A stretch of 64,000 nt of DNA from Cupriavidus taiwanensis LMG 19424 (lineage in GTDB: Bacteria > Pseudomonadota > Gammaproteobacteria > Burkholderiales > Burkholderiaceae): assembly GCF_000069785.1 (NCBI RefSeq), contig NC_010528.1, positions 1,426,001 to 1,490,000 of the forward strand. The letters run 5' to 3'. Under the pieces are notes generated by a model, which saw nothing but the letters and a program-made list of their open reading frames with translations, searched no databases and was not told where the DNA came from. A program made the translations under genes and the position numbers. This document shows positions 17,832-26,580 of this stretch, in pieces (the first letter of the stretch is position 1; the number at the start of each line of letters is the position of its first letter).

Positions 17832-20132
17832 ATGGATGCGGCAAAGCAACTGGTGCGCGCGCGCGAAGTGGGTCTCAAGACCGGCATGGTGCTGCAGAAG
17901 CGCCTGAGGCATGCACAGGAGGTCTATAGCGGCCGTGTGCGGCAGGCGGCCGACGCTTCGGGCGGCCCGGCCATCCAGGGAGGCGGCCTGGATCCGATGA
18001 GCGGCTATGCCTATGCCGTCGACAGCATGCAGCGTGCCGTCCTGTTCTGGGACACGCTGCGGCAACGGGGCAACAACTTTGTCGAGAACACCATGCAGGG
18101 GCTCAGGCCGGTCCTGCATTTCGGCTATGAAACCATCCTGGATGGGCGCAAGTTCGAACGGCCCGTCAACTACGCACTGCTGAAGATCACGCCACCCGAC
18201 GGCGTGACCATTGATGACAGCCGCCGCCCCTATGTCATCATCGATCCGCGCGCTGGCCATGGTCCGGGCATCGGCGGCTTCAAGGACGACTCGCAGGTGG
18301 GCGTCGCGCTGCGTGCCGGCCACCCCGTTTATTTCGTCATCTTCTTCCGCGACCCGGAGCCCGGGCAGACCCTGCTGGACGTGTGCGAGGCCGAGCAACA
18401 GTTCATCAAGCGCGTGCGCGCGCTGCATCCGCACAGTGCCAAGCCAGCCATCATCGGCAATTGCCAGGGGGGCTGGGCCGCGATGATGCTCGGCGCCTCT
18501 GACCCGGACGACACCGGGCCCATCGTCATCAACGGCGCGCCAATGTCGTACTGGAGTGGTGCCTGGAGCGAAGGCGAAGGCGATAACCCGATGCGCTATT
18601 CCGGCGGATTGCTGGGCGGGACCTGGCTGGCTTCGTATACGGCCGACCTCGGTAACGGCAAGTTCGACGGCGCCTGGCTGGTGCAGAATTTCGAGAACCT
18701 GAATCCGGCCAATAGTCTCTGGGACAAGTACTACAACCTGTACAGGAAGGTCGATACCGAGCCGCCGCGCTTCCTGGAATTCGAGCGCTGGTGGGGCGGC
18801 TACTACCTTATGAACCGCGAGGAGATCGAATGGATCACGCGCAATCTGTTCGTCGGCAACAAGCTCTGGGGCGGTGATGTCAAGGGGGCCGGCGGCAAGG
18901 CGTTCGATCTGCGCGAGATCCGCTCGCCGATCGTGCTGTTTGCCTCGTTGGGCGACAACATCACGCCCCCTCAGCAGGCCTTCAACTGGGTCGCGGACAT
19001 CTATGGCAGCACCGAGGAGATCAAGGCGCGCGGTCAGGTCATTGTCGGCATGATGCACGAGAGTGTCGGCCACCTCGGCATCTTCGTCTCCGGCAAGGTC
19101 GCGCAGAAGGAGCACGCGCAGATCGTCTCGGTGCTCAAGAGCATCGAGCTGCTGCCGCCGGGGCTCTACGCCATGCGGATCCAGGAGCGCAAGGGCAGCG
19201 AAGGCGTGGAGTACGAGGTCGAGTTCGAGGAACATTCGCTCGAGGAGATTGCCAGCAGGCTCAACCGCTTCGAACGGGTGGACGAGAAGCCGTTCGAGGC
19301 GGTCGCGAACCTGTCTGACTTCACGCAACGCGCCTACGAACTGTTTGCGCAGCCCTATGTCCAGGCGGTGTCCAACGAGATGACAGCACGGGTGCAGCGC
19401 GAATTCCATCCGCTGCGCATGCAGAACTGGCTGTTCTCGGACCTGAACCCGTGGATGGCGTGGCTCAAGCCGGCTGCGGACGCGGTCAGGGCCAACCGGC
19501 AGGCACTGCAGCCAGACCACCCGCTCCGGCAGCAGGAAGAAGCGGGCGCGGAAATCCTCAGCGCCAGCCTGGACGCCTACCGGGCCGTGCGCGATGCGAT
19601 GACCGAGTACACCTTCTTCAATGTGTACGCCAACCTGTTCCCGTTCCTGGCAAGGAGCGAGCCTGCCGCCCGCGCCGGCGCAACAGCCGCTACCGCGCCG
19701 GAGGAGCTGCCGGAGGTCAAGGCGGCGCTGGCCGCGGTGGCGCGTGGCGGATACGCCGAGGCCATCGCCCGGCTCGCCTGCCTGCTGAGCCGCAAGGGCG
19801 AGCCCTTGCCACTGTCCCGGCTGGAGCTGGGCAAGGAACTGGTGACGGACTATGCGGACCTGCTGCCCGATCTTGCGCCGGACGCCTGGCGCAAGATCCG
19901 CGGCCAGCAGGAACTGATCGCGCGGTACGCGCCCGACCAGGCGCTCAAGACCCTGCCGACGCTGCTCAGGCACCAGGCCGACGGGCAGCGGCTGCGGACG
20001 CTGGCGGAGAAGCTGCGTACCGATGCGCGGCTGCTTGGCGCCACGCCCACGGCGGAGCAGGCAACCATGCTTGAAAAGATCCGCGCGGTGCTGGAAGCCA
20101 GGCCGGAACGCGCGCTCAAGCGCGCGTCCTAG
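17832..20132 (+). CDS. DUF3141 alpha/beta-hydrolase protein with Cys nucleophile (PHA-synthase-like)
   Basis: A 766-residue cytosolic protein of the DUF3141 family. The central part has an alpha/beta-hydrolase fold with a nucleophile elbow IIGNCQGGWAAMML, so the nucleophile is Cys211, as in polyhydroxyalkanoate synthases (G-x-C-x-G), not Ser. Candidate Asp375 (ASLGDNITPP) and His414 (ESVGHLGIF) complete a synthase-like triad. The N-terminal region (about residues 1-110) is helical, and the C-terminal third (about 440-766) is helical and unlike synthases. The start ATG at 17832 follows a GGAGGA site. It precedes phosphotransacylase, acetate kinase and FabI genes, which suggests an acyl-CoA or acyl-enzyme reaction. 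No PHA activity is established from sequence. Confidence 0.85.
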   Translation: MDAAKQLVRAREVGLKTGMVLQKRLRHAQEVYSGRVRQAADASGGPAIQGGGLDPMSGYAYAVDSMQRAVLFWDTLRQRGNNFVENTMQGLRPVLHFGYETILDGRKFERPVNYALLKITPPDGVTIDDSRRPYVIIDPRAGHGPGIGGFKDDSQVGVALRAGHPVYFVIFFRDPEPGQTLLDVCEAEQQFIKRVRALHPHSAKPAIIGNCQGGWAAMMLGASDPDDTGPIVINGAPMSYWSGAWSEGEGDNPMRYSGGLLGGTWLASYTADLGNGKFDGAWLVQNFENLNPANSLWDKYYNLYRKVDTEPPRFLEFERWWGGYYLMNREEIEWITRNLFVGNKLWGGDVKGAGGKAFDLREIRSPIVLFASLGDNITPPQQAFNWVADIYGSTEEIKARGQVIVGMMHESVGHLGIFVSGKVAQKEHAQIVSVLKSIELLPPGLYAMRIQERKGSEGVEYEVEFEEHSLEEIASRLNRFERVDEKPFEAVANLSDFTQRAYELFAQPYVQAVSNEMTARVQREFHPLRMQNWLFSDLNPWMAWLKPAADAVRANRQALQPDHPLRQQEEAGAEILSASLDAYRAVRDAMTEYTFFNVYANLFPFLARSEPAARAGATAATAPEELPEVKAALAAVARGGYAEAIARLACLLSRKGEPLPLSRLELGKELVTDYADLLPDLAPDAWRKIRGQQELIARYAPDQALKTLPTLLRHQADGQRLRTLAEKLRTDARLLGATPTAEQATMLEKIRAVLEARPERALKRAS

Positions 20133-20171
20133 CGCACTGGGGGTCGCCTTCAGCGCCGGCGGCCGGAACCG

Positions 20172-21134
20172 ATGATCCTGACGCAGGAGCAAACCGTGAA
20201 CGCCAGGCATGAGAAGTACCAGCGTCTGATTGACTACTGCAAGACCATGCCGGCCACGCCTACCGCGGTGGCGCATCCGTGCGACCAGGCTTCGCTCGAA
20301 GGCGCGGTGGAGGCCGCACGGCTGGGCCTGATCGCGCCGATTCTGGTCGGACCGCGTGCCCGCATCGAGGACGCCGCCCGGGCCGCCGGCATCGACATCC
20401 GCGAGTACCCGATCGTCGATGCCGAGCACAGCCATGCGTCAGCGGCCGCCGCCGTGCAGCTGGTGCGCGAAAGCAAGGCCGAGGCCCTGATGAAGGGCAG
20501 CCTGCACACCGACGAGCTGATGGGGGCGGTGGTCAAGGGCGACAGCGGTTTGCGCACGGCGCGGCGCATCAGCCACTGCTTCGTGATGGATGTGCCGGGG
20601 CATGCAGACGCCCTGATCGTCACGGACGCCGCAGTCAATATCGCGCCGACGCTCGCCGAGAAGGCCGACATCCTGCAGAACGCCATCGACCTGGCCCACG
20701 CGCTGCGGGTCGATGAGGTGCGCGTGGCAATCCTGTCGGCAATGGAAACGGTCAACCCCAAGGTGCCGTCCACGCTCGATGCCGCCGCGCTATGCAAGAT
20801 GGTCGACCGCCATCAGATCACCGGCGCGGTGGTCGATGGTCCGCTTGCGCTGGACAATGCCATCAACCTGGCTGCGGCGCGGATCAAGAAGATCGATTCG
20901 CCGGTGGCGGGGCGCGCCAATGTGTTGCTGGTGCCGGACCTGGACGCCGGCAACATGCTCGCCAAGAGCCTGACTTTCCTGGCCGGCGCCGACGCCGCGG
21001 GCATCGTGCTGGGCGCGCGGGTGCCGATTATTCTGACCAGCCGTGCCGACTCGGTCACGACACGGCTGGCCTCCTGCGCCGTGGCCGCGCTGGTGGCCAG
21101 GGCGCGCCGCGAATCCGGCCAGGTGGCGGGGTGA
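20172..21134 (+). CDS. pta: Phosphate acetyl/butyryltransferase
   Basis: Transfers an acyl group between CoA and phosphate (acyl-CoA plus Pi to acyl-phosphate). It has 320 residues and consists only of the PTA/PTB catalytic domain, without the MaoC or DRTGG domains of longer forms. Family signatures are LMKGSLHTDELMGAVV, RRISHCFVMDVPG, ITDAAVN-like VTDAAVNIAPTL, and the C-terminal VLVPDLDAGNMLAKSL. A GTG at 20196 with the ribosome site GCAGGAG six bases before it is an alternative and perhaps better start (MNARHEKYQ). It is followed 4 bp later by ackA, so acyl-phosphate passes directly to acetate kinase. Whether acetyl, propionyl or butyryl is preferred is not visible. Confidence 0.88.
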   Translation: MILTQEQTVNARHEKYQRLIDYCKTMPATPTAVAHPCDQASLEGAVEAARLGLIAPILVGPRARIEDAARAAGIDIREYPIVDAEHSHASAAAAVQLVRESKAEALMKGSLHTDELMGAVVKGDSGLRTARRISHCFVMDVPGHADALIVTDAAVNIAPTLAEKADILQNAIDLAHALRVDEVRVAILSAMETVNPKVPSTLDAAALCKMVDRHQITGAVVDGPLALDNAINLAAARIKKIDSPVAGRANVLLVPDLDAGNMLAKSLTFLAGADAAGIVLGARVPIILTSRADSVTTRLASCAVAALVARARRESGQVAG

Positions 21135-21138
21135 TGCC

Positions 21139-22329
21139 ATGGCCGAACTGATCCTGGTCCTGAATGCGGGTTCGTCGAGCATCAAGTACTGTGCCTACGA
21201 TACCCATGACGACGCCTTGAGACTGGTCCTGCGCGGCAGCATCGACGGGCTTTACACGGCACCGGCATTCCGCGCGATGGACGGGACGGGCGCCGAAATC
21301 GAGGCCAGGCAGTGGGATGCCGGCAGCGAACTCGGGCACGAAGGGGCCATCGCCTTCCTGGCAGATTTTTTGCGCGCCCACGGCGAAGGGCATTCGCTGA
21401 GCGCGGTGGGGCACCGGGTCGTCCATGGGGGCGTGCGTCTTACCCGGCCTGCGCGGGTCACCGAGGCGCTGCTGGCGGAACTTGACACGCTGTGCCCGCT
21501 TGCCCCGCTGCACCAGCCCCACAACCTCAAGCCGATCCGGATCCTCGCCGAGCGGCGTCCGGAGCTGCCGCAAGTCGCCTGTTTCGATACCGCTTTCCAC
21601 CGGGCACAGCCGGAGGTGGCACAGGCATTCGCGCTGCCTGCCGAAGTGACCGGCCGCGGCGTCCGGCGCTACGGCTTCCACGGGCTTTCCTACGAGTACA
21701 TCGCCGGGGTGCTGCCGAGCGTCGACGCTGCCGCGGCGGCAGGGCGCACGGTCGTGGCCCACCTCGGCAACGGCAGCAGCATGTGCGCGCTGGTGGGAGG
21801 CCGCAGCGTGGCCAGCACCATGGGCTTTACCGCGGTGGATGGCTTGCCGATGGGAACCCGCAGCGGCAGTCTCGATCCAGGGGTGATCTTGTACCTGATC
21901 AGCGAACTCGGCATGGAGGCGCGGGCCATCGAGGACCTGATCTACCGCAAGTCCGGCCTGCTCGGCGTCTCCGGCGTGTCGAGCGATATGCGCGCGCTGC
22001 TCGCCAGCGACGATCCGCGCGCCCGCTTTGCCATCGAGTTGTACACCTACCGCATTGCCAGGGAGCTTGGCTCGCTGGCCGCTGCCGCGCAGGGATTGGA
22101 TGCGCTGGTGTTTACCGCAGGCATTGGCGAGCATGCTGCGCCGATCCGCGAGCGCGTCTGCCAGCTCGCGGCATGGCTCGGCGTGAGCATCGATGCCGCG
22201 GCGAACGACAGCGACGGGCCGCGCATCAGCCTGGCTTCGAGCCGAGTCCCGGTGTGGGTCGTCCCGACCAACGAGGAGCTGATGATTGCCAGGCATACCA
22301 GGGAGATCCTCGCGGCACAGGACCGATGA
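21139..22329 (+). CDS. ackA: Acetate kinase family protein
   Basis: Converts acyl-phosphate and ADP to the free acid and ATP. It has 396 residues. The ASKHA-fold signatures are clear: N-terminal ILVLNAGSSSIKY, HRVVHGG, CFDTAFH, the RRYGFHGLS motif, VVAHLGNGSSMCAL, GLPMGTRSGSLDPG and FTAGIGEH near the end. The ATG at 21139 lies 4 bp after the phosphotransacylase stop, which implies translational coupling; a longer frame from 21043 lies inside the upstream gene. Together with the previous gene it completes CoA-ester to acid plus ATP. It may accept propionate or butyrate, since AckA and butyrate kinase share this fold. Confidence 0.93.
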   Translation: MAELILVLNAGSSSIKYCAYDTHDDALRLVLRGSIDGLYTAPAFRAMDGTGAEIEARQWDAGSELGHEGAIAFLADFLRAHGEGHSLSAVGHRVVHGGVRLTRPARVTEALLAELDTLCPLAPLHQPHNLKPIRILAERRPELPQVACFDTAFHRAQPEVAQAFALPAEVTGRGVRRYGFHGLSYEYIAGVLPSVDAAAAAGRTVVAHLGNGSSMCALVGGRSVASTMGFTAVDGLPMGTRSGSLDPGVILYLISELGMEARAIEDLIYRKSGLLGVSGVSSDMRALLASDDPRARFAIELYTYRIARELGSLAAAAQGLDALVFTAGIGEHAAPIRERVCQLAAWLGVSIDAAANDSDGPRISLASSRVPVWVVPTNEELMIARHTREILAAQDR

Positions 22330-22408
22330 CCGGGCCAGCGACCCGGACTGGTAACGGGCATGGGCATCGGTGGCGCCACCGCAGCAACGAACCCATCGGG
22401 AAAGTGAC

Positions 22409-23188
22409 ATGACAGCCGAGAAACAGCCGATCCTCGCCAACACCCGCGCGCTTGTGTGCGGGATAGCGAATGAGCATTCCATTGCCTATGGGTGCGCCAA
22501 AGCCTTCCGTGAACTGGGAGCGGAGATCGCCGTGACCTATCCCGGCGAAAAGGCGCGCCAGTTTGTCGAGCCGGTGGCGCAGGAGCTGGACGCTTCCATC
22601 TTCATGCCGCTGGATGTCACGAACCCGGCCGAAATGGACGCGTTGTTTGCGCGCATCGGGGACCAGTGGGGAGGGCTGGATATCCTCGTGCATTCGATTG
22701 CCTGGGCGCCGAAGGACGATCTGCAGGGTGGCCTGCTCAACTGTTCGGCAGAGGGCTTTGCCAAGGCAATGGATGTGTCCTGCCATTCCTTCGTGCGTAT
22801 GGCCCGCCTGGCAGCGCCCCTGATGGGCAACGGTGGCACGATGTTCACCATGAGCTATCACGGCGCCAACAAGGTGGTGCCGAACTACAACGTCATGGGT
22901 CCGGTGAAGGCCGCCCTGGAAGCCGTGTCACGCTATCTGGCATACGAGCTGGGCCCGCGCGGCATTCGCGTGCATGCAATCTCGCCAGGACCACTGCAGA
23001 CTCGCGCTGCGTCCGGGCTGAAGGGCTTCGATCTGATGCTCGCTGACGCTGTGGAACGCGCTCCGCTGGGCGAACTGGTCGACGTCATGGACGTCGGGTA
23101 CACCTGCGCCTTCCTGGCGACGCCGTACGCCAGGCGGCTGTCGGGCGAGACCCTGTATGTGGATGGCGGCGTCAATATCATGGCGTGA
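22409..23188 (+). CDS. fabI: Enoyl-ACP reductase (FabI type)
   Basis: NADH-dependent enoyl-ACP reductase of fatty acid synthesis, SDR superfamily, 259 residues. It begins with the FabI-type nucleotide site (ALVCGIANEHSIAYGCAKAF). It retains the active-site Tyr-x6-Lys as YNVMGPVK in SYHGANKVVPNYNVMG, and ends with LSGETLYVDGGVNIM. The start at 22409 is just after a weak GGGAAAG site; the frame to 22370 is not family-like. This is probably a second FabI dedicated to the acyl-group operon rather than the main housekeeping copy, because it sits beside pta, ackA and DUF3141. The gap after ackA is 79 bp. Confidence 0.9.
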   Translation: MTAEKQPILANTRALVCGIANEHSIAYGCAKAFRELGAEIAVTYPGEKARQFVEPVAQELDASIFMPLDVTNPAEMDALFARIGDQWGGLDILVHSIAWAPKDDLQGGLLNCSAEGFAKAMDVSCHSFVRMARLAAPLMGNGGTMFTMSYHGANKVVPNYNVMGPVKAALEAVSRYLAYELGPRGIRVHAISPGPLQTRAASGLKGFDLMLADAVERAPLGELVDVMDVGYTCAFLATPYARRLSGETLYVDGGVNIMA

Positions 23189-23273
23189 AAGGCCAGCAAA
23201 CATGTCGACGTGGCGCTAGCCATCCACCGCACTGCGATGGTTGCCGCGATGCGGTCACAGGTACGGTGGCGGT

Positions 23274-24152
23274 TCAGGCCTGCGCGGCACGGCGTGCGGA
23301 CGTGCGCGACAGTGCCGCCCAATCCAGGTGGCCGTCGCCATGCGCAAGGCTTTCGATATGGGTATCGCGCAGCGTACTCGCCAGCGGAAGCGGAACGTTG
23401 GCCTGTTCCGCGGCTTCCAGCGCCAGGCGCACATCCTTGAGGCCGAGCGCGAGCTTGAATCCTGCCGGCTCGAAGCGTTCTTCGGCGATGGCCTGCCCAT
23501 ACCCCTTGTAGACGGGGGCGGCGAAGGCCGTGGACGTGACCAGCTCCAGGAAGCCGGCCTTATCCACCCCATGGCCGTGCGCCAGGGCCACGGCTTCGCC
23601 CATCGTGCCAATGGCGCTGGCGATCATGAAGTTAACGGCTAGCTTGGCCGCATTGGCCTGTTCCGGCCGCTCCCCGAGCTGCCAGGTCTTTTGACCGAGT
23701 ACATCCAGCAGCGGTTGCACGCTTGCAATGGCTTCTGCCTTGCCGGCCACCAGGATGTTGAGCTGGCCTGCTTCCGCGACGTTTACCCGTCCGAGCACCG
23801 GCGCGGCAACGTAGTCCACGCCTTGCGACTGGTGTAAGGCGGCCAGCTCGGCTGCCAGCGCCACCGATATCGTGGCCATGTTGACATGGATCGCTCCCCG
23901 CCTGAGCGCGCGCAGTGCCTGCGCATCCAGTAGCGTGGCACGGGTGGCTGCATCGTCGGCCAGCATCGAGATCAGCACGTCCGCATCGGCCACCGCCTCG
24001 ACAGGTGTGGCGGCGCTCTGCGCGCCGAGCGCTGCCAATCTCGCCACCGGCATGGGCGAGCGATTCCAGCCACGCACCGCGTAGCCGGCCTTGAGCAAAT
24101 TGGCGGCCATTGGCAGGCCCATCGTGCCGAGGCCGAGAAAAGCGATCTTCAT
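23274..24152 (-). CDS. NAD(P)-dependent beta-hydroxyacid dehydrogenase (3-hydroxyisobutyrate dehydrogenase family)
   Basis: Oxidoreductase of 292 residues in the HIBADH/GarR family. The N-terminal Rossmann motif is FLGLGTMGLPMAANLLKAGY. The substrate region includes the family signature around YVAAPVLGRVNVAEAGQL (usually DAPVSGG; here APVLGR, so the usual Ser and Gly-Gly are altered). The catalytic Lys lies in EQANAAKLAVNFMIAS. The change in the substrate motif is typical of the glyoxylate/succinic-semialdehyde-reductase-like branch. The ATG at 24152 has AGGAGG just upstream. It lies 56 bp downstream of the TetR gene on the same strand, behind a shared sequence motif, so TetR control is likely. 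Confidence 0.88.
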   Translation of the reverse strand: MKIAFLGLGTMGLPMAANLLKAGYAVRGWNRSPMPVARLAALGAQSAATPVEAVADADVLISMLADDAATRATLLDAQALRALRRGAIHVNMATISVALAAELAALHQSQGVDYVAAPVLGRVNVAEAGQLNILVAGKAEAIASVQPLLDVLGQKTWQLGERPEQANAAKLAVNFMIASAIGTMGEAVALAHGHGVDKAGFLELVTSTAFAAPVYKGYGQAIAEERFEPAGFKLALGLKDVRLALEAAEQANVPLPLASTLRDTHIESLAHGDGHLDWAALSRTSARRAAQA

Positions 24153-24185
24153 GGCAAGTCCTCCTTGGTCAAAAGGGAATGAATG

Positions 24186-24197
24186 TTTCCTAAATAG
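24186..24197. promoter_or_regulatory. Candidate TetR operator copy A
   Basis: TTTCCTAAATAG lies in the 56-bp spacer between the tetR stop and the dehydrogenase start. Its first eight bases, TTTCCTAA, are the same as those of copy B in front of tetR itself (reverse strand, 24857-24848), and a CAAA arm follows on the far side. Repetition at exactly the two promoters of a TetR/target pair suggests an operator. Confidence 0.4.
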
Positions 24198-24208
24198 CCA
24201 AAAAAATT

Positions 24209-24832
24209 TCAGGTTAATACCTTGAGCGCAGCGTCCACCACGGCCTGCATCTGCTCCCGGCTGCGCCCGGTCTTGCCGACCACGCGCATGCCTTGCGTCA
24301 GGCACAGCAGCACCTGCGCAGTCGCTTCGACATTCACATGGGCCGGGATCGAGCCGTCTTCCTGGCCCTGGCGGATCAGTTCGGCCAGAAACGCCTCGTT
24401 GCGCGACAGCGCGGCGGCGATATGGCGGGCGACGGGTTTGTCGAACGCACACAGTTCCACCGTGCTGGCGACGACCAGGCAACCTTGCCGGCCAGCCGCG
24501 CCCTGCGCGGATTCGGCGTAGAAGGCCAGGGTGGCGCGCAGGCGATCCAGCCCGGTGCCGGCGTTATCGATGGCGCGCTGCAGTGTCTCCGAGCGCAGGG
24601 AGCGGTAGCGATCAAACGCCGCCAGGAACAGCGATTGCTTATCCTTGAACGCCTTGTAGAGACTGCCTTGGGCGAGGCGCATGGCGCGGGTGAGATCGCT
24701 GATCGAAGCGCCGTGGTAACCGCGTTCACTGAACACGCGCACGGCCCGATCCAGTGCCTGGTCGAGGCTGAACTCGCGCGGGCGGCCCCTGCTGCGCGGG
24801 CGTGTGGGGTTGTGGGACTGGCTTGCGGACAT
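24209..24832 (-). CDS. TetR/AcrR family transcriptional regulator
   Basis: A 207-residue repressor-type protein. The N-terminal TetR helix-turn-helix covers about residues 20-65: ALDRAVRVFSERGYHGASISDLTRAMRLAQGSLYKAFKDKQSLF. The C-terminal ligand-binding domain (TetR_C-like) contains GRQGCLVVASTVEL and ends QAVVDAALKVL. A basic leader RPRSRGRPREF precedes the HTH, common in the AcrR branch. It lies upstream of the beta-hydroxyacid dehydrogenase on the same strand. A TTTCCTAAT-type motif lies both before it and before the dehydrogenase. The inducer is unknown. Confidence 0.92.
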   Translation of the reverse strand: MSASQSHNPTRPRSRGRPREFSLDQALDRAVRVFSERGYHGASISDLTRAMRLAQGSLYKAFKDKQSLFLAAFDRYRSLRSETLQRAIDNAGTGLDRLRATLAFYAESAQGAAGRQGCLVVASTVELCAFDKPVARHIAAALSRNEAFLAELIRQGQEDGSIPAHVNVEATAQVLLCLTQGMRVVGKTGRSREQMQAVVDAALKVLT

Positions 24833-24847
24833 GCTGGTGGCTTTGCC

Positions 24848-24857
24848 AATTAGGAAA
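24848..24857. promoter_or_regulatory. Candidate TetR operator copy B
   Basis: On the reverse strand this reads TTTCCTAATT, 15-25 bases upstream of the tetR start. With flanking bases it forms the imperfect palindrome TTTCCTAATTGGCAAA (24857-24842), a plausible binding site for a dimeric TetR protein. It shares TTTCCTAA with copy A. Confidence 0.45.
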
Positions 24858-24922
24858 TGATTGCTCCCAATATAACAGCTTGCATGGCCGATGGGTCCGA
24901 AGACCCCACCGGGCTTGGGCGG

Positions 24923-26317
24923 TCAGGCACCACCGTGCAGCACGGCATTGCGCCGCGCATAGGCGAAGTAGATCACCAGCCCCAGCGCCAGCCACACCAG
25001 GAACGCAGCCCAGGTCAGCGCCTGCAGATGCGCCATCAGGAACAGGCAGAAGCCGATCGACAGCAGCGGCACCACCGGCACGCCCGGGCAACGGAATGCG
25101 CGCGGCAGATCGGGCCGGGTCTTGCGCAGCACCAGCACCGCCACCGAGATCAGCGTAAACGCGGCCAGCGTGCCGATATTGATCAGTTCCGCCAGCACGT
25201 TCAGCGGCACGAAGGCGGCAATTGCGGCAAACACCAGGCCGACGGTCCAGGTGGCGAAGTACGGCGTGGCGTGCACCGGGTGCACCGATGACAGGCGCTC
25301 GGGCAGCAGCCCGTCGCGCGACATGGCGAAGATCACGCGGGTCTGGCCGTAGGTCATCACCAGGATCACCGTGGTCATGCCCAGGATCGCGCCCAGGTCG
25401 ACAAAGCCCGCCACCCAGTTCTGCCCGGCGAACTGCAGCGCCAGCGAGACCGGGTGGTCCACGCCGGCAAACTTCGCGAACGGCACGATGCCGGTCATGA
25501 TCGCCGCGACCACCACGTACAGCACGGTGCAGACCGCGAGCGAGCCGATGATGCCGATCGGCAGGTCGCGGCGCGGGTTGCGCACCTCTTCCGCCGCCGA
25601 CGTCACGGCATCGAAGCCGATAAACGCGAAGAACACCAGCGCCGCCGCATTGAAGATGCCGGTGAAGCCGAACGGCGCGAACGGCTGCCAGTTGGCCGGC
25701 TGCACGTGCCATACGCCCACCGCGATAAACAGCAACACCACGCCGATCTTCACCGCCACCATCAGGTTGTTGACGCGCGCGGACTCGCGCACGCCGTAGG
25801 ACACCACCCAGGTGATGGCCAGCATGATCAGGCACGCCGGCAGGTTCAGCACGGTGTGCACGCCCGGCACCGAGCCCGGCGCCGCGGTCAGCGCCGCCGG
25901 CAGCTTCATGCCGAAGCCCGCCATCAGCGACTGGAAATAGCCCGACCAGCCCACCGACACCGCGGACGTCGCCAGCCCGTATTCCAGCAGCAGGTCCCAG
26001 CCGATCATCCATGCCACGATCTCGCCCAGCGTGGCGTAGCTGTAGGTATAGATCGAGCCCGACACCGGGATCGCCGAAGCGAACTCCGCGTAGCACAGCG
26101 CGGCAAAGCCGCACGCCAGCGCCGCGATCACGAACGACACCGTCAGCGCCGGCCCCGCGGTCAGCGCGCCGGTGCCGGTCAGCACGAAAATGCCGGTGCC
26201 GATGATGGCGCCGATGCCCATCAGCACCAGGTCGACCGGACCTAGCACCTTTTTCAGGGCGGCGACGTGTCTCTGCGCCAGCATGGCGTCGATATCCTTG
26301 GTTCGGAACAAGCTCAT
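24923..26317 (-). CDS. APC-family amino acid permease (cationic amino acid transporter-like)
   Basis: A 464-residue inner-membrane transporter with about 12 predicted membrane helices. TM1 carries the unwound Gly-rich motif LMGIGAIIGTGIFVLTG that binds the substrate backbone in APC transporters. Later family motifs are FFAFIGFDAVTSAAEEVRNPRRDLP (TM6 and following loop) and MTYGQTRVIFAMSRDGLLP. These belong to the CAT/YfnA branch, which moves neutral or cationic amino acids with protons. The start MSLFRTKDIDAML follows a GGAG-like site. The gene is reverse, between ilvE and tetR. The 263-base gap to ilvE holds nothing I can name. Confidence 0.9.
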   Translation of the reverse strand: MSLFRTKDIDAMLAQRHVAALKKVLGPVDLVLMGIGAIIGTGIFVLTGTGALTAGPALTVSFVIAALACGFAALCYAEFASAIPVSGSIYTYSYATLGEIVAWMIGWDLLLEYGLATSAVSVGWSGYFQSLMAGFGMKLPAALTAAPGSVPGVHTVLNLPACLIMLAITWVVSYGVRESARVNNLMVAVKIGVVLLFIAVGVWHVQPANWQPFAPFGFTGIFNAAALVFFAFIGFDAVTSAAEEVRNPRRDLPIGIIGSLAVCTVLYVVVAAIMTGIVPFAKFAGVDHPVSLALQFAGQNWVAGFVDLGAILGMTTVILVMTYGQTRVIFAMSRDGLLPERLSSVHPVHATPYFATWTVGLVFAAIAAFVPLNVLAELINIGTLAAFTLISVAVLVLRKTRPDLPRAFRCPGVPVVPLLSIGFCLFLMAHLQALTWAAFLVWLALGLVIYFAYARRNAVLHGGA

Positions 26318-26580
26318 ATAGGGATCTCCTGCATGGGTTGTGCCGCGCGCGCACGGATCCGCGCCGGAGATGGCGGCGCGGCATGCGGTGCGCTGGCATC
26401 CGGGCAGCGTGCCGACGGGTAGGCGGCACGGCTCGCCGGCACGCAGGTCGCGCGCCGGTCCCGGTAATTTTTGTGGAATTGCCCCAGACCGCCGAAGCGG
26501 GGGCAGACGTCAAGCCAAGTCAACGCGGCGAGCGTTGCCCTCCGATTGCTTGCTCGCCGCCAGCGTCAGTCACGCCGATC

